Origin: Enterococcus sp. BWB1-3
GTDB lineage: Bacteria; Bacillota; Bacilli; Lactobacillales; Enterococcaceae
Assembly (NCBI RefSeq): GCF_016745275.1
Contig: NZ_JADOEP010000013.1
Coordinates: 44,873 to 108,872 of the forward strand
Direction of reading: 5' to 3'
DNA length: 64,000 nt
In this document: positions 37,204 through 46,700 of the stretch, piece after piece
Layout of the letters: the number at the start of each line of letters is the position of its first letter
How positions within the stretch are numbered: the stretch's first letter is position 1
Program-made: the position numbers and the translations under genes
The notes under the pieces: generated by a model
The model's database searches: none
Seen by the model: the letters and a program-made list of their open reading frames with translations, nothing else
What the model was told of the DNA's origin: nothing

Positions 37204-37236
37204 AAACACTGATTACGTTTTCAGCAATCAGTGTTT
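37204..37236 (-). terminator. glnRA terminator
   Basis: AAACACTGATT and AATCAGTGTTT, 11-bp perfect stem; T-rich tail TCTTTG on the minus strand, 17 nt past the glnA stop. Confidence 0.85.
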
Positions 37237-37252
37237 CCTGCATTTTTCTATT

Positions 37253-38593
37253 CTAATACAGTTCCAAATATTGTTCTCTTTCCCATTCAGAAACTGTCTG
37301 ACGGAATGCTGCCCATTCCATTCGTTTTGCCTCAACAAAGTTTGCATAAATATGCTGTCCCAATGCATCAATCATTACATCGTCTTTCCGAAGTTCTTTA
37401 ATCGCATTGTGAATAGTAGAGGGCAGATCTTCAATTTGTGCTTCTCTGCGTTCTTCTTCATTCATAATATAAATATTTCTGTCCACTGCAGCCGGCGGTA
37501 TAATTTCATTTTTGATTCCATCTAAACCAGCCTGAAGCAGTACAGCCATTGTTAAATAAGGGTTCGCCGAAGGATCCACTGAACGAAGCTCTAGACGAGT
37601 TGACATCCCTCTTGATTCAGGTACCCGTACCAGAGGAGAACGGTTTCTTCCACTCCATGCTACATAAACAGGTGCTTCATATCCGGGAACTAGGCGTTTA
37701 TAAGAATTCACAGTTGGATTGCAGACAGCTGTATAGGCACGTGCATGTTTTAACAAGCCGCCCAAGAAGTAATAGGCAGTCTGACTTAATTGCATCGGTC
37801 CTTCTTTATCAAAGAATGCATTTCCCTCTTCACTGAATAATGACATGTTGCAGTGCATTCCAGAACCATTAATTCCAAATAAAGGTTTTGGCATAAAGGT
37901 AGCGTGCAGTCCATGCTTTCTTGCAATCGTCTTTACTACTAATTTAAATGTCTGGATATTGTCGCAGGCTTCAACCACATCTGCATATTTGAAATCAATT
38001 TCATGCTGCCCTGGAGCTACTTCATGATGAGAGGCTTCCACTTCAAAGCCTAAGCTTTCAAGTTCCAAAACAATATCACGACGACAGTTTTCGCCCAAAT
38101 CCGTTGGAGCAAAATCGAAGTATCCGCCTCTGTCATTTAAATCTGTCGTAATTTCACCATCTTCATCTAATTTGAACAGGAAAAATTCCGGCTCAGGTCC
38201 TAAGTTAAACGAAGTGAAACCCAATTCCCGCATGTCTTTCAACGCTCGCTTTAAATTCCCGCGCGGATCTCCGGCAAATGGTGTTCCGTCAGGATTATAG
38301 ATATCACAAATTAAACGAGCCACTTTTCCATGGGCACTTTCCCAAGGAAAAACCATCCATGTAGATAGATCCGGATATAAATTCATGTCGCTTTCTTCAA
38401 TTCTTACAAATCCTTCAATAGAGGAACCGTCAAACATCATTTTGTTGCTCAATACTTTATCAAGCTGACTGACCGGCACTTCTACATTCTTGATTGTTCC
38501 CATGATATCTGTAAACATCAATCTCAGGAAACGAACGTTTTCCTCTTCAACCATCCGCTTGATATCTTCTACACTGTTCTCTTTTTTAACCAT
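37253..38593 (-). CDS. glnA: Glutamine synthetase, type I-alpha
   Basis: 446 residues, the length of Firmicutes GSI-alpha (no adenylylation-site insertion). N-terminal beta-grasp domain with [20 protein letters not shown]. Catalytic domain motifs: [17 protein letters not shown] (latch/ATP region), [38 protein letters not shown] and the Arg-rich [31 protein letters not shown]. It assimilates ammonium into glutamine and, when feedback-inhibited, activates GlnR in this group. Second gene of glnRA, 35 nt after glnR. Confidence 0.98.
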   Translation of the reverse strand: MVKKENSVEDIKRMVEEENVRFLRLMFTDIMGTIKNVEVPVSQLDKVLSNKMMFDGSSIEGFVRIEESDMNLYPDLSTWMVFPWESAHGKVARLICDIYNPDGTPFAGDPRGNLKRALKDMRELGFTSFNLGPEPEFFLFKLDEDGEITTDLNDRGGYFDFAPTDLGENCRRDIVLELESLGFEVEASHHEVAPGQHEIDFKYADVVEACDNIQTFKLVVKTIARKHGLHATFMPKPLFGINGSGMHCNMSLFSEEGNAFFDKEGPMQLSQTAYYFLGGLLKHARAYTAVCNPTVNSYKRLVPGYEAPVYVAWSGRNRSPLVRVPESRGMSTRLELRSVDPSANPYLTMAVLLQAGLDGIKNEIIPPAAVDRNIYIMNEEERREAQIEDLPSTIHNAIKELRKDDVMIDALGQHIYANFVEAKRMEWAAFRQTVSEWEREQYLELY

Positions 38594-38628
38594 AAATTCC
38601 CTTCACGCCCCTCATCTTTTTCTTAAAG

Positions 38629-39012
38629 TTATAGTTTCGGTCCTTGCGATTGGAATGGATTCTGTTGAGTAAGTCCTCCTTGAGAAAGAATCTCATCATA
38701 CAGAATTTTCCGGACATCTTCGTCAGTCAAAGGCTTACTGGTATCCGTGCCGTTCTTCTGCTCTTCCAGTTTCATTGTATACACTCGTTTAATACCAGCC
38801 ATGTTCAGTCCATCAGATAAATAATCTTTTATTTCTAGCAGGGTATCAATGTCATTCAATGAATACATCCGACGATTTCCTTCACTTCTTTCCGGATGTA
38901 TCAAATCCTGTTCTTCATAATAACGAATCTGACGCGCAGACAGATCTGTTAATTTCATAACTGTACCAATTGGAAATACTGACATAGATCTTCTCAGTTC
39001 CTTTTCTCTCAT
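38629..39012 (-). CDS. glnR: MerR-family nitrogen repressor GlnR
   Basis: 127 residues from the ATG at 39012 with a G-rich site 5 nt upstream (an in-frame GTG two codons earlier is less likely). MerR-type winged helix FPIGTVMKLTDLSARQIRYYEEQDLIHPERSEGNRRMYSLNDIDTLLEIKDYL. The C-terminal tail is short, as expected for GlnR where it mediates autoinhibition and GS contact. It represses its own glnRA operon under nitrogen excess. A consensus GlnR box lies just upstream of the promoter. Confidence 0.96.
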   Translation of the reverse strand: MREKELRRSMSVFPIGTVMKLTDLSARQIRYYEEQDLIHPERSEGNRRMYSLNDIDTLLEIKDYLSDGLNMAGIKRVYTMKLEEQKNGTDTSKPLTDEDVRKILYDEILSQGGLTQQNPFQSQGPKL

Positions 39013-39039
39013 ATCCACCCCCCTCTCTTAGTTGCTATT

Positions 39040-39068
39040 AGGATAACAGCACTTTTTTAACTTGTCAA
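39040..39068 (-). promoter_or_regulatory. glnRA promoter
   Basis: Minus strand -35 TTGACA (39068-39063), 17-bp spacer, -10 TATCCT (39045-39040). Confidence 0.8.
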
Positions 39069-39075
39069 TCATTTA

Positions 39076-39092
39076 TGTTAGGTTTTCTAACA
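39076..39092. promoter_or_regulatory. GlnR operator
   Basis: TGTTAGGTTTTCTAACA is an exact match to TGTNA-N7-TNACA and extends as a longer dyad (39073-39095). It lies just upstream of the -35 element of glnRA. Confidence 0.9.
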
Positions 39093-39185
39093 TAAATGTT
39101 TTTTCGTTCGGTTTTAGACCACTTCTCAAAGATAAAAAATTACTTTTTCATTGAAAATATTAAGATTTCCCTACATATGAAAAAA

Positions 39186-39215
39186 CGATGACTGGAGATA
39201 TCCTTCCAATCATCG
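39186..39215. terminator. Hairpin downstream of the YnbB-like pseudogene
   Basis: CGATGACTGGA and TTCCAATCATCG pair with small bulges. It lies 40 nt after the pseudogene stop and 90 nt before the GlnR box, and is plausibly the old terminator of the miaA-hflX-ynbB transcript. Confidence 0.6.
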
Positions 39216-39254
39216 ATATACTAAAAAATGTGAAAAAACCAGACCATTTTTATA

Positions 39255-39621
39255 CTAATAGAATACTTCATTAACGGCATGTGAAACAGCAATTTTTATG
39301 TGTTCATAAGTCAGTCCGCCTTGAAGATAAATTAAACACGGAGGACGAACGGGGGCATCTGCACTCAACTCCATACTGGGTCCCTGAATAAACGTTCCGG
39401 CTGCCATGATAACATCATCTTCATAGCTCGGCATGCAGGACGGAATCGGTACGACAAATGCAGCAACTGGAGAAAACTTTTAGATCGCCTGACAAAACTT
39501 TAATCATCGCCTCTTTTTCCTTCAATCTTTCCTGCAGCAGTTTAAGCTGCGAATTTATTTTTTTATCAACTTCTTCAATTTTAGTGATCAATTCAGGATA
39601 AAAGCCTTCAGTCCAACTCAT
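39255..39621 (-). pseudogene. Internally deleted, frameshifted YnbB-like gene (PLP enzyme, aluminium-resistance/methionine gamma-lyase family)
   Basis: The first about 20 codons (MSWTEGFYPELITKIEEVDKKI) look like the start of the roughly 420-residue cystathionine-lyase-like YnbB family. After a stretch of poor similarity and a frameshift near 39480, the normal C-terminus resumes: FVVPIPSCMPSYEDDVIMAAG, FIQGPSMELSADAPVRPP, LQGGLTYEHIKIAV, stop at 39255. About 300 internal residues, including the PLP-binding region, are missing, so the product cannot be active. It begins 14 nt inside the end of hflX, the usual miaA-hflX-ynbB order in Firmicutes. Family identification is from remembered motifs. 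Confidence 0.8.
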
Positions 39622-40858
39622 TTTCCTGTCTCCTTACCCATTTGGAATCTTTTTTCGCAAATCCGCGCACCTTATAACTATTCTCTTCTTCTGCAAATTC
39701 TTCTGACAATAGAATCGTATGCCGTTTAAGTTCGCTCAGCAGCTGTCCCTGATCAACAGCTATTTCCAGCTCATAAGGAACAAGCAGCTCCATCATTTTC
39801 TCTCTGATTCTGCCAATTAACATGTCTTTATCCTGACTGTTCTTCGCGGAAATCAGCACACTTGGAAACAAGGTTGGGGTAAAATCATCTTCCATAATCA
39901 AATCCGCCTTATTATAAACGGTTAGTACAGGAATATTTTCAAAATCAAGATCATCAAGCAGACCTGTCACTGTCTGCTCATGTTGAAGACGATTAGGAGC
40001 ACTGGCGTCAACAACGTGAAGCAGGAGATCCATTTCTCTGCTTTCTTCCAGTGTAGACTGAAAGGCTTCAATCAGCTGTGTAGGCAGATCCTGAATAAAT
40101 CCAACTGTATCAGTGATCGTAACCTCCATCCCATTAGGCATCTGCCATTTTTTAGTTAGCGGATCCAATGTGGCAAACAGCTGATCTTCTGAATAAGTTT
40201 TCGCAGCTGTCAGCATGTTAATAATCGTTGATTTTCCGGCATTCGTATATCCTACCAACCCAATTTGAAAGACGTCAGCATTTTGCCGCTTCTGCCTGCT
40301 TCGTTCTCTATGTGCAGCAACTTCTTTTAATTCTCTTTTGATAATGGTAATTTTATTGCGAATATGCCTTCGATCGGACTCCAATTTGGTTTCTCCAGGT
40401 CCTCTCGTTCCGATCCCGCCGCCCAGCCGGGACAAATGCAAACCTTGTCCTACCAGTCGCGGCAATAGATAATTCAACTGAGCCAGCTCTACTTGAAGTT
40501 TTCCCTCTTTTGAGCGTGCCCGAAGAGCAAAAATATCTAAAATCAGCTGTACTCTGTCGATAACTCTTATCCCAAGAGCCTCTGCAAGCTGCTGGTTTTG
40601 TCTGGGGGTTAACTCATGATTAAAAATCACCAAATCTGCTTCATGGGCATCTGAAAAGTTAATAAGCTCCTCTAATTTCCCCTTGCCGATAACTGTATGC
40701 CGATCTACTCGAGGACGCTTTTGAGTCAAACAGAAAACGACTTCTCCTTGTGCTGTCTCTGTTAGTTTTTTTAATTCCTGCATTGAATAATCAAATTGAC
40801 GAGTATTTGCTTCCGTTTCTACACCAACCAGAATCACTCGTTCTTTTCCATTCTCCAT
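39608..40858 (-). CDS. hflX: Ribosome-associated GTPase HflX
   Basis: 416 residues from the ATG at 40858 with a GAGGAAG site; the frame runs 28 codons further back into the end of miaA. N-terminal HflX domain (VFCLTQKRPRVDRHTVIGKGKLEEL), then GLHLSRLGGGIGTRGPGETKLESDRR, a helical linker, and the G domain with Walker A GLVGYTNAGKSTI, switch DTVGFIQDLPTQL, NKAD and SAK motifs. It splits or rescues stalled 70S ribosomes. It starts 13 nt after miaA and is probably co-transcribed. Confidence 0.96.
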   Translation of the reverse strand: MENGKERVILVGVETEANTRQFDYSMQELKKLTETAQGEVVFCLTQKRPRVDRHTVIGKGKLEELINFSDAHEADLVIFNHELTPRQNQQLAEALGIRVIDRVQLILDIFALRARSKEGKLQVELAQLNYLLPRLVGQGLHLSRLGGGIGTRGPGETKLESDRRHIRNKITIIKRELKEVAAHRERSRQKRQNADVFQIGLVGYTNAGKSTIINMLTAAKTYSEDQLFATLDPLTKKWQMPNGMEVTITDTVGFIQDLPTQLIEAFQSTLEESREMDLLLHVVDASAPNRLQHEQTVTGLLDDLDFENIPVLTVYNKADLIMEDDFTPTLFPSVLISAKNSQDKDMLIGRIREKMMELLVPYELEIAVDQGQLLSELKRHTILLSEEFAEEENSYKVRGFAKKDSKWVRRQENELD

Positions 40859-40871
40859 AGTTTCTTCCTCT

Positions 40872-41789
40872 CTATTGATCGAGCCATTGGGCAACGGATC
40901 GTTCCAAATCAGGTAATTTTTCTGGGTGCATGACCAGATCAATCCAATGAGCAGTCATTCGATTTTTAAACCATGTCAGCTGTCGTTTCGCATACCTTCG
41001 TGAATTTTGTTTTACCTGACCAACCGCTTCCTCTAGCTGAAGCTGCTGATCAAAATACGGGAAAAATTCCTTATAGCCAATACCCTGAGCAGCCTGTACA
41101 GACCTGTTTTGATCCATCAGCTTTGCTTCCCTCAAGAGCCCTTGTTCCATCATTAGTTCCACTCGCTGATTAATTCGTTCATAAAGGATTTCCCTCTCCG
41201 TTTCCAAGCCAATCAGAAAATAATCATATACTGGCTTTGGCTTTTCTTTCGGTGACGTGATACTGTAACCTGTTGTCTCAAACACTTCCAGTGCCCGGAT
41301 GACCTTTTTCCGGTTATTGAAGTGGATGACCTCTGCCGCTTTCAAATCTTTCTCTTTCAGCAGCTGCCATAAAGCTTCATTGCTATTGTTCTCAGCATAT
41401 TCTTCATATTTTTCACGAATAGCAGAAGTTTCCGGCTCGTTTTGTCCGCCCAATTGAAAATCATACAGCAATGCCTGAATGTACAAGCCTGTACCGCCAA
41501 CAATAATCGGTAGTTTGCCCTTAGCAGTAATCTCTTCTATGTATTTCCTGCCTTCACACTGGAAATCAGCCGCAGAGTAACTTTCAGTTATTTCACGGCA
41601 GTCAATCAAATAATGAGGAATACTCTTTTTTTCCTGCTCTGTCACTTTGGCTGTTCCAATATCCAGTTGACGGTAAACCTGCATGGAATCTCCGCTGACA
41701 ATTTCACCATTAAATTTTTCTGCCAAATATATGCTCAATGCTGTCTTGCCAACTGCTGTCGGTCCTGTAATTGCCAGTACTTTCTTCAT
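40872..41789 (-). CDS. miaA: tRNA dimethylallyltransferase
   Basis: 305 residues from the ATG at 41789 (AAAGGA site upstream; nine extra codons upstream are not used by the family). P-loop LAITGPTAVGKTALSIYLAE, then GDSMQVYRQLDIGTAK, DPMAP-box-like PIIVGGTGLYIQALLYDF and C-terminal RYAKRQLTWFKNR, all family signatures. It adds an isopentenyl group to A37 of tRNAs reading UNN codons. First gene of miaA-hflX. Confidence 0.97.
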   Translation of the reverse strand: MKKVLAITGPTAVGKTALSIYLAEKFNGEIVSGDSMQVYRQLDIGTAKVTEQEKKSIPHYLIDCREITESYSAADFQCEGRKYIEEITAKGKLPIIVGGTGLYIQALLYDFQLGGQNEPETSAIREKYEEYAENNSNEALWQLLKEKDLKAAEVIHFNNRKKVIRALEVFETTGYSITSPKEKPKPVYDYFLIGLETEREILYERINQRVELMMEQGLLREAKLMDQNRSVQAAQGIGYKEFFPYFDQQLQLEEAVGQVKQNSRRYAKRQLTWFKNRMTAHWIDLVMHPEKLPDLERSVAQWLDQ

Positions 41790-41829
41790 CTTTACTGTCC
41801 TTTTCTTTTTTCTCAATTCTTCAAAAGAA

Positions 41830-41861
41830 CCGGGTAGTACTCATTCTAGAAATACTCCCGG
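41830..41861 (-). terminator. Terminator-like hairpin after the 41983 glycosyltransferase gene
   Basis: CCGGG plus inner AGTA/TACT pairing to CCCGG; minus strand continues TTCTTTTGAAG. Moderate stem, placed between the cluster end and miaA. Confidence 0.5.
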
Positions 41862-41982
41862 CATTAAACTGCACTTCTGTCATTGCTCGTCAAAAGTTCT
41901 TTCACAACAATTAGCATCTTGTTCAAGAGTTTCCGTCTCTAAACATCCATTTCTCTGCACAAACCCAATGTAATTTCATCAC

Positions 41983-44121
41983 TTATAAGCGTACTGTGAA
42001 ATCTCCGCCGCTTACTGTTAAGTTCGGGTTATAAAACGGATCATTTTCTACATAGTCTGGCCATCTTCTTCTGAATCGTTCTGCTTCCTGCAGGAATCGT
42101 TCTTGCTTTTCCGGTGTATCTTCATAGCCTCTGGACTGTGATTCATAGTGATAAAGTTCCGTATCCGCTGCAAACACATTGTATTTACCCAGCTCGTCGT
42201 AAACGCGGATACATAAATCCACATCGTTATACGCTACAACAAACTCTTCATCGAAACCGTTCAGCTGGTCAAAATCAGTCTTTTTAATCATCACACAGGC
42301 TGCAGTAACTGCCAGATAATCTGTATTTACAACCAGCTTTCCGAAGTAGCCGAAATCCCCTTTAGGGTATGTATGATGCCCATGTCCGGCAACTCCGCCC
42401 AGTCCGACAATAACACCGGCATGCTGAATCGTATTATTCTCATAATAGAGCTTTGCCCCAACTGTTCCCACATGGTCAAACTGTGCCAGTGAAACCATAT
42501 TGGTCAGCCAATTCATATTGATAACTTTCGTATCATTATTTAAAAACAAGAGATACTTTCCTTTTGCTTCTTTCGCCGCAAGATTATTGATTTTCGAAAA
42601 ATTGAACGGAATATCAATTGACAGTTTTGTAAAACGATCTCCAAGCATTGTTTCATAATGACTGTAGAGCTCTTCCATCTGTGCCTCATCACTGCCATTA
42701 TCTGCAACAATAATTTCAAAATTGGGATACTCTGTTTTCTCAACAATTGAATCTACACATCTTTTAAGATCCTTATAACCATTTCTTGTAGGAATAATGA
42801 TTGACACCATTTCTTTTTCAGGAATATCATAAGTTACCCGATACAGTCCGTTAGCTGCACCAGATTCCACAGATCCGGCAATCCCTCTTCTGTTTAATGC
42901 TTCCTGCAGTGCTTTCTGACCAGCCAGGAAGGCATAGTTTTTTGAGCCCTGATTCGCTGCAGTAGAGGTATCCAGCATTCGCCAATGATAGAGTACTTTT
43001 GGAATATGAGCAATAGTTTCCGGTGCTGTTTTTTCAGTAAATCGTAAGACCAGATCATAGTCCTGAGCCCCTTCAAAACCCTCACGCAGTCCGCCGATTT
43101 CTTCAATAATCGAACGACGGTAAACACCTAAATGAGAAATGTAGTTCGTTCCCATCAACAGATCCGGAGACCATTGAGGCTTAAATGCCGGATCAGAACG
43201 TGTACCGGATTCATCAATTTTATCTTCATCTGTATAAATTAAGTTTAATTCCGGATGCTCATTTAATAATGCAGCAACCTCATATAATGCATTCGGAGCA
43301 AGCTCATCATCATTATCCAACAGTGCCACAAATTCTCCCTCAGCAATTTCCAATGCTGAATTTGTAGCTTTGCAAATATGACCATTTTCTTTTCTAAAGA
43401 CAACTTTGATTCTGCTGTCTGACTTTTCATAGGCAGCCAAAGCATCCAGCAGCTCTTTATTTGTCGAAGCATCGTCTGCTATGCATAGCTCCCAGTTTGT
43501 GTAGGTCTGATCTTTAATTGACTGTATGCACTTATCCAGCCATCTAACTTCCACATTGTATACCGGTATGACAACTGAAATAAGAACCTGATTCTTTAAT
43601 TCAGCTGTTTGCTGTAAAGGCTGTTCATTTTTCTCAATCCATTCCAAATACTTATCATTCGTTTTCTGCTGCTCAATTCGAACTCTGCGATACGTATTCA
43701 ACAAACCGTTTCTTTTGAGATAGCCAAAACCCTTTTTTACTTTTCTGAAATACTGCTTCCATTTGTCTTTATTGACAGACTGTTTAAGATTGGCATAGTT
43801 CTTTTCCAAATCAATCGTCTGAGTGACCGTTTCTTCTGCGTTTGAAAAAAGAAGAACTGCCTCCCCTTTAAAAGACTGCACTGTTAAAGTAATACTGAAA
43901 CCAACAGAGACATAGGGCGGAAGATCATAAATCCCTATTACGTCTCCTCTAGGTGCCAGTCCTATTTTGCTGGAAACAATCTCTGCTGTCTTTTTCACTT
44001 CAATTTGCGGATTTTTTTTACTGAGCATATCTATCGCCCAGCCCATAATTGTTATCTCTTTTTTTTGTTTGTCTTTATAAATGTTATCAATATTCACGAG
44101 GATTTTTTGTTCATTAGCCAT
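41983..44121 (-). CDS. Tandem-domain GT2 glycosyltransferase of wall-polysaccharide synthesis
   Basis: 712 residues. A beta-rich N-terminal domain (1-115) is followed by a basic helical segment (KQYFRKVKKGFGYLKRNGLL), probably membrane-associated. Two GT-A domains of family 2 come next: the first begins VLISVVIPVYNVE with LLDNDDELAPNALYE and the acceptor-side AQDYDLVLRF; the second begins VSIIIPTRNGYKDLKRC with LFLNNDTKVI and YNDVDLCIRV. Such twin-GT2 proteins build or decorate rhamnan-type polymers in streptococci and enterococci. It shares architecture and many motifs with the gene at 47249, so the two are paralogues. Donor and linkage unknown. Confidence 0.88.
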   Translation of the reverse strand: MANEQKILVNIDNIYKDKQKKEITIMGWAIDMLSKKNPQIEVKKTAEIVSSKIGLAPRGDVIGIYDLPPYVSVGFSITLTVQSFKGEAVLLFSNAEETVTQTIDLEKNYANLKQSVNKDKWKQYFRKVKKGFGYLKRNGLLNTYRRVRIEQQKTNDKYLEWIEKNEQPLQQTAELKNQVLISVVIPVYNVEVRWLDKCIQSIKDQTYTNWELCIADDASTNKELLDALAAYEKSDSRIKVVFRKENGHICKATNSALEIAEGEFVALLDNDDELAPNALYEVAALLNEHPELNLIYTDEDKIDESGTRSDPAFKPQWSPDLLMGTNYISHLGVYRRSIIEEIGGLREGFEGAQDYDLVLRFTEKTAPETIAHIPKVLYHWRMLDTSTAANQGSKNYAFLAGQKALQEALNRRGIAGSVESGAANGLYRVTYDIPEKEMVSIIIPTRNGYKDLKRCVDSIVEKTEYPNFEIIVADNGSDEAQMEELYSHYETMLGDRFTKLSIDIPFNFSKINNLAAKEAKGKYLLFLNNDTKVINMNWLTNMVSLAQFDHVGTVGAKLYYENNTIQHAGVIVGLGGVAGHGHHTYPKGDFGYFGKLVVNTDYLAVTAACVMIKKTDFDQLNGFDEEFVVAYNDVDLCIRVYDELGKYNVFAADTELYHYESQSRGYEDTPEKQERFLQEAERFRRRWPDYVENDPFYNPNLTVSGGDFTVRL

Positions 44122-44611
44122 TTATTCGTTCCTTTTCTATAAGTTTATTCTATTCATAGATTACAGTGTTTTATGAGCAAAGTCCAATTCAATCATTTAA
44201 ATGTCAAACGAAGCCGAAATTGTGCTTATCTGCTCGTCTTCCAACAGACTAAACAGGCATCCGCCGAACTTAAATGAACAGTCGCTTTGTTGTGATTTCC
44301 AGTTCAAGGAATAACATACTGATTTATTTTATCATCAATTGAATACTTTGAGAAGAAATGGTTTGTTTTGAGTTTACCCATTTCCCACTAAAAACTCCAT
44401 TATATCAGTAGTTAAAGAAGCTGTTTTATAAACAAATGAAGTACTGTTAGTTCAACAATTTTCTGTATTATTTTCAACAATTTTGGGTAAATTCAAAATG
44501 GTTTGTTCCTTTTAGCCCAAAAAAGATGTTCCTTAAAAATCAATTTCACTGCTAAACAAAAGAACTTTATCTACAAAGATTTTCTTTTGCGTAAATTCTT
44601 TTCTTCTACAC
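44122..44611. other. Intergenic gap upstream of the 41983-44121 gene
   Basis: About 490 bp, AT-rich, no open frame of note and no repeat copy. It should hold the promoter of the glycosyltransferase gene; no clear -35/-10 pair was singled out. Confidence 0.45.
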
Positions 44612-44661
44612 AAAAGCACCTGTGATCTGAACCCGATTACGGGTGGATTCACAGGTGCTTT
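44612..44661 (-). terminator. Terminator of the GtrII-like gene
   Basis: AAAGCACCTGTGA and TCACAGGTGCTTT form a 13-bp stem with an internal ACCCG/CGGGT stem, about 100 nt past the GtrII-like stop. TTTGTGT follows on the minus strand. Confidence 0.85.
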
Positions 44662-44760
44662 ACTATCGCTCCTATCGCTTCCTTCTGAATTAATAGACAG
44701 AAGAAAGTTTATTCATTTACAGGAGAAAGATCCTTTTTCTTTACTTTTTCTTTTACTAAT

Positions 44761-46338
44761 TCAGCTTACTTTAACAATAATAAAATTATCAATTACTTCA
44801 ACTCCAAATTCCACAGGAGAGTCTTTCAGTGTGCTTTTATTTTGCCAATAATCCAGGTATTCTTCCCTCGAAGGGCTTTGGTAAGTCATCCCCATAATTT
44901 TCATGATCTCCATCACATTCGCATTAACGTCATAGGAACCCAGATTCGGTGATGCACCAAATTGAAACATCGAAACACCAACGAGTTCATTGTTCCCCTG
45001 TATGTTAAACATATTTTCAGAAGGAGAAGTTCCGATGATGACAAGCTTATATGAAGAAGCGTTCTCCAGCTCGAGATTTTTAATTACCTGATCGATTTGA
45101 ATCATTTTTCTTTGATCCTCTTCAAAGGTCATCTGTTCAGAAAACAGCAGATTGCTGGTCGTTTTGATTTGGGAAAATGTTAAAAGCAGGACAATGACAA
45201 GAACAATCCTTTTCAATACTTTTCTTTGATAGAATAAGCTGGCATAAAAGAGTAAGAATGCAGCAACAAATGGATATTGCGGCACCATACTTCTTGGTAG
45301 CGGATTTGTCCCCATGGCAATGACAACCCCAAAACCTGATACTAAAATCGTTGTCATACAAATAAAAGCAGTCAATCTATTTTTATCTCTTTTTTTCAAA
45401 AATAAAACTGCAATTGGCAATAATAAAATTACGGCAATTAAAATACTGTAGCTATAGGTGGGCTTACTGTGTATGTCTGAGGTTAAAAATACAATATTCC
45501 TCATTGCCTTAAGAAGAGAAATCACACCTTCTTTTATAGAAAGGTCATCCCAGACAATCATCCCCAAAGCACGCCCTCTTCTTGGAATCTCCAAGATTGT
45601 TCCAACTATTTTATCAGCTACAAAATAAAGTATTGTGCTGACAGCCAAAACAATGATATAAGGCAGAGAACGCTTAAACAAGGTTGTAAACCGGTATTCT
45701 GTATTCTCTGTAAAACTATTGTAGATTTCCAACAACAAGACTGCCGCAGTAATCGCTGCAAAAAACAGAACAAAAGATTGATACACTGAAATTGCCAGAC
45801 CCGCCATAAGAACAGACAATATCCAGTAAATTATCTTTTGCCACCTTATCTCTGTTTCAATCGTTAATAAAATAACGGCGGATACAACTAAAAACATCCC
45901 TAAAGCAAATTCAAAATTTTGTAAGACAAAATAAAACTGATAGACAAAAATTTGACTGGTCAAAAATAGACTGGGAATAATGTATAAATGATACTTTACT
46001 TCTTTTGAAGTAATTGTTTTTGAAAACAGATAACATAACAAAAAAGAGGATAGTGCAAACAATAAAAAACACAGAAAATTAATTAGATAGATATTCGTAT
46101 AAGCGCCCCAAAGACTTTTCTTTAAAAATACCTCACCAAATCTGCCAATGGAAATCCAGTGTATTAAGTATCTTGGATAATTGGAGATATAAATATTTGT
46201 ATCCATCCCAAATGCATGATTGACAATTTTTATCCCGTAAACACCAAAAGTGAGTACAAATGTGAAGACAGTCAATCCGATATTTTTCTTAGTAAATACC
46301 AAAATTTTTTTTATTTCCAAACTCATAGCACCACGCAT
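44761..46338 (-). CDS. Polytopic membrane glucosyltransferase, GtrII-like
   Basis: 525 residues with about eleven hydrophobic segments and a soluble C-terminal tail of about 110 residues. Early segments NIYISNYPRYLIHWISIGRFGEVFLKK (conserved Asp/Arg region before the second helix) and the helix order resemble GtrII-family glucosyltransferases, which transfer glucose from a polyprenyl-phosphate carrier to a polymer outside the membrane. The usual partners GtrA (flippase) and GtrB (undecaprenyl-P glucosyltransferase) are not in this window. An alternative start lies four codons in (46326). It would decorate the polysaccharide made by its neighbours. Family call is moderate. Confidence 0.75.
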   Translation of the reverse strand: MRGAMSLEIKKILVFTKKNIGLTVFTFVLTFGVYGIKIVNHAFGMDTNIYISNYPRYLIHWISIGRFGEVFLKKSLWGAYTNIYLINFLCFLLFALSSFLLCYLFSKTITSKEVKYHLYIIPSLFLTSQIFVYQFYFVLQNFEFALGMFLVVSAVILLTIETEIRWQKIIYWILSVLMAGLAISVYQSFVLFFAAITAAVLLLEIYNSFTENTEYRFTTLFKRSLPYIIVLAVSTILYFVADKIVGTILEIPRRGRALGMIVWDDLSIKEGVISLLKAMRNIVFLTSDIHSKPTYSYSILIAVILLLPIAVLFLKKRDKNRLTAFICMTTILVSGFGVVIAMGTNPLPRSMVPQYPFVAAFLLFYASLFYQRKVLKRIVLVIVLLLTFSQIKTTSNLLFSEQMTFEEDQRKMIQIDQVIKNLELENASSYKLVIIGTSPSENMFNIQGNNELVGVSMFQFGASPNLGSYDVNANVMEIMKIMGMTYQSPSREEYLDYWQNKSTLKDSPVEFGVEVIDNFIIVKVS

Positions 46339-46365
46339 CTCTTTCTTCTTTTTTTCTGATATAAA

Positions 46366-46700
46366 TAGGGCATGACATTAGCATGTCCCAGCTTCCTAAA
46401 GCCAAATAAACGATGTTCCAGTCTTTGCATACCGAGGATCGGAACAAAGTCCTTCAATTCTTAGCGGCTCTGCCGTTTAGAAAGTGATTAGATCGAAACG
46501 AAGTGTAGTGTAGTGAGAACCGTAAACGCAAAGGCAACTCTTCTACGCTTCGCTACGCATACAATCCTACTAGATTAAGTGAGCTGGTTTCATTCAAGAA
46601 ATACTTGTCGAAACTAAGCAGACCATCTCACTGGATTGTTCCTAAAAAATGGGGACGACACAGTAGAGCCAGCACTTGCATGGGCTAAACTATGCCGAAT
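46366..46700 (+). repeat. Mosaic intergenic repeat, copy R4
   Basis: About 335 bp between the GtrII-like and 47249 genes. It starts with the decayed hairpin GGGCATGACATTAGCATGTCCC, then AAATAAACGATGTTCCAGTC, GAGGATCGGAACAAAGTCC, TAGCGGCTCTGCCGTTTAGA, GTGTAGTGTAGTGAGAACCG, GCTACGCATACAATCCTAC, TAAGTGAGCTGGTTTCATTC and GAGCCAGCACTTG. It lacks the GTCTCGAG stem unit and the right-hand block of R2/R3. Confidence 0.8.

Larger units (their letters stand above)
36521..37252. other. Intergenic region nifJ-glnA with several hairpins, possible small RNA
   Basis: 730 bp without a protein-like frame. It contains three hairpins: one at 36736-36779, a near-perfect one at 36998-37035 and the glnA terminator at 37204-37236. 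The first has a T-rich tail on the minus strand although no protein gene ends there, so a small minus-strand transcript between about 36780 and 37200 is conceivable. I found no convincing promoter for it. Confidence 0.4.
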
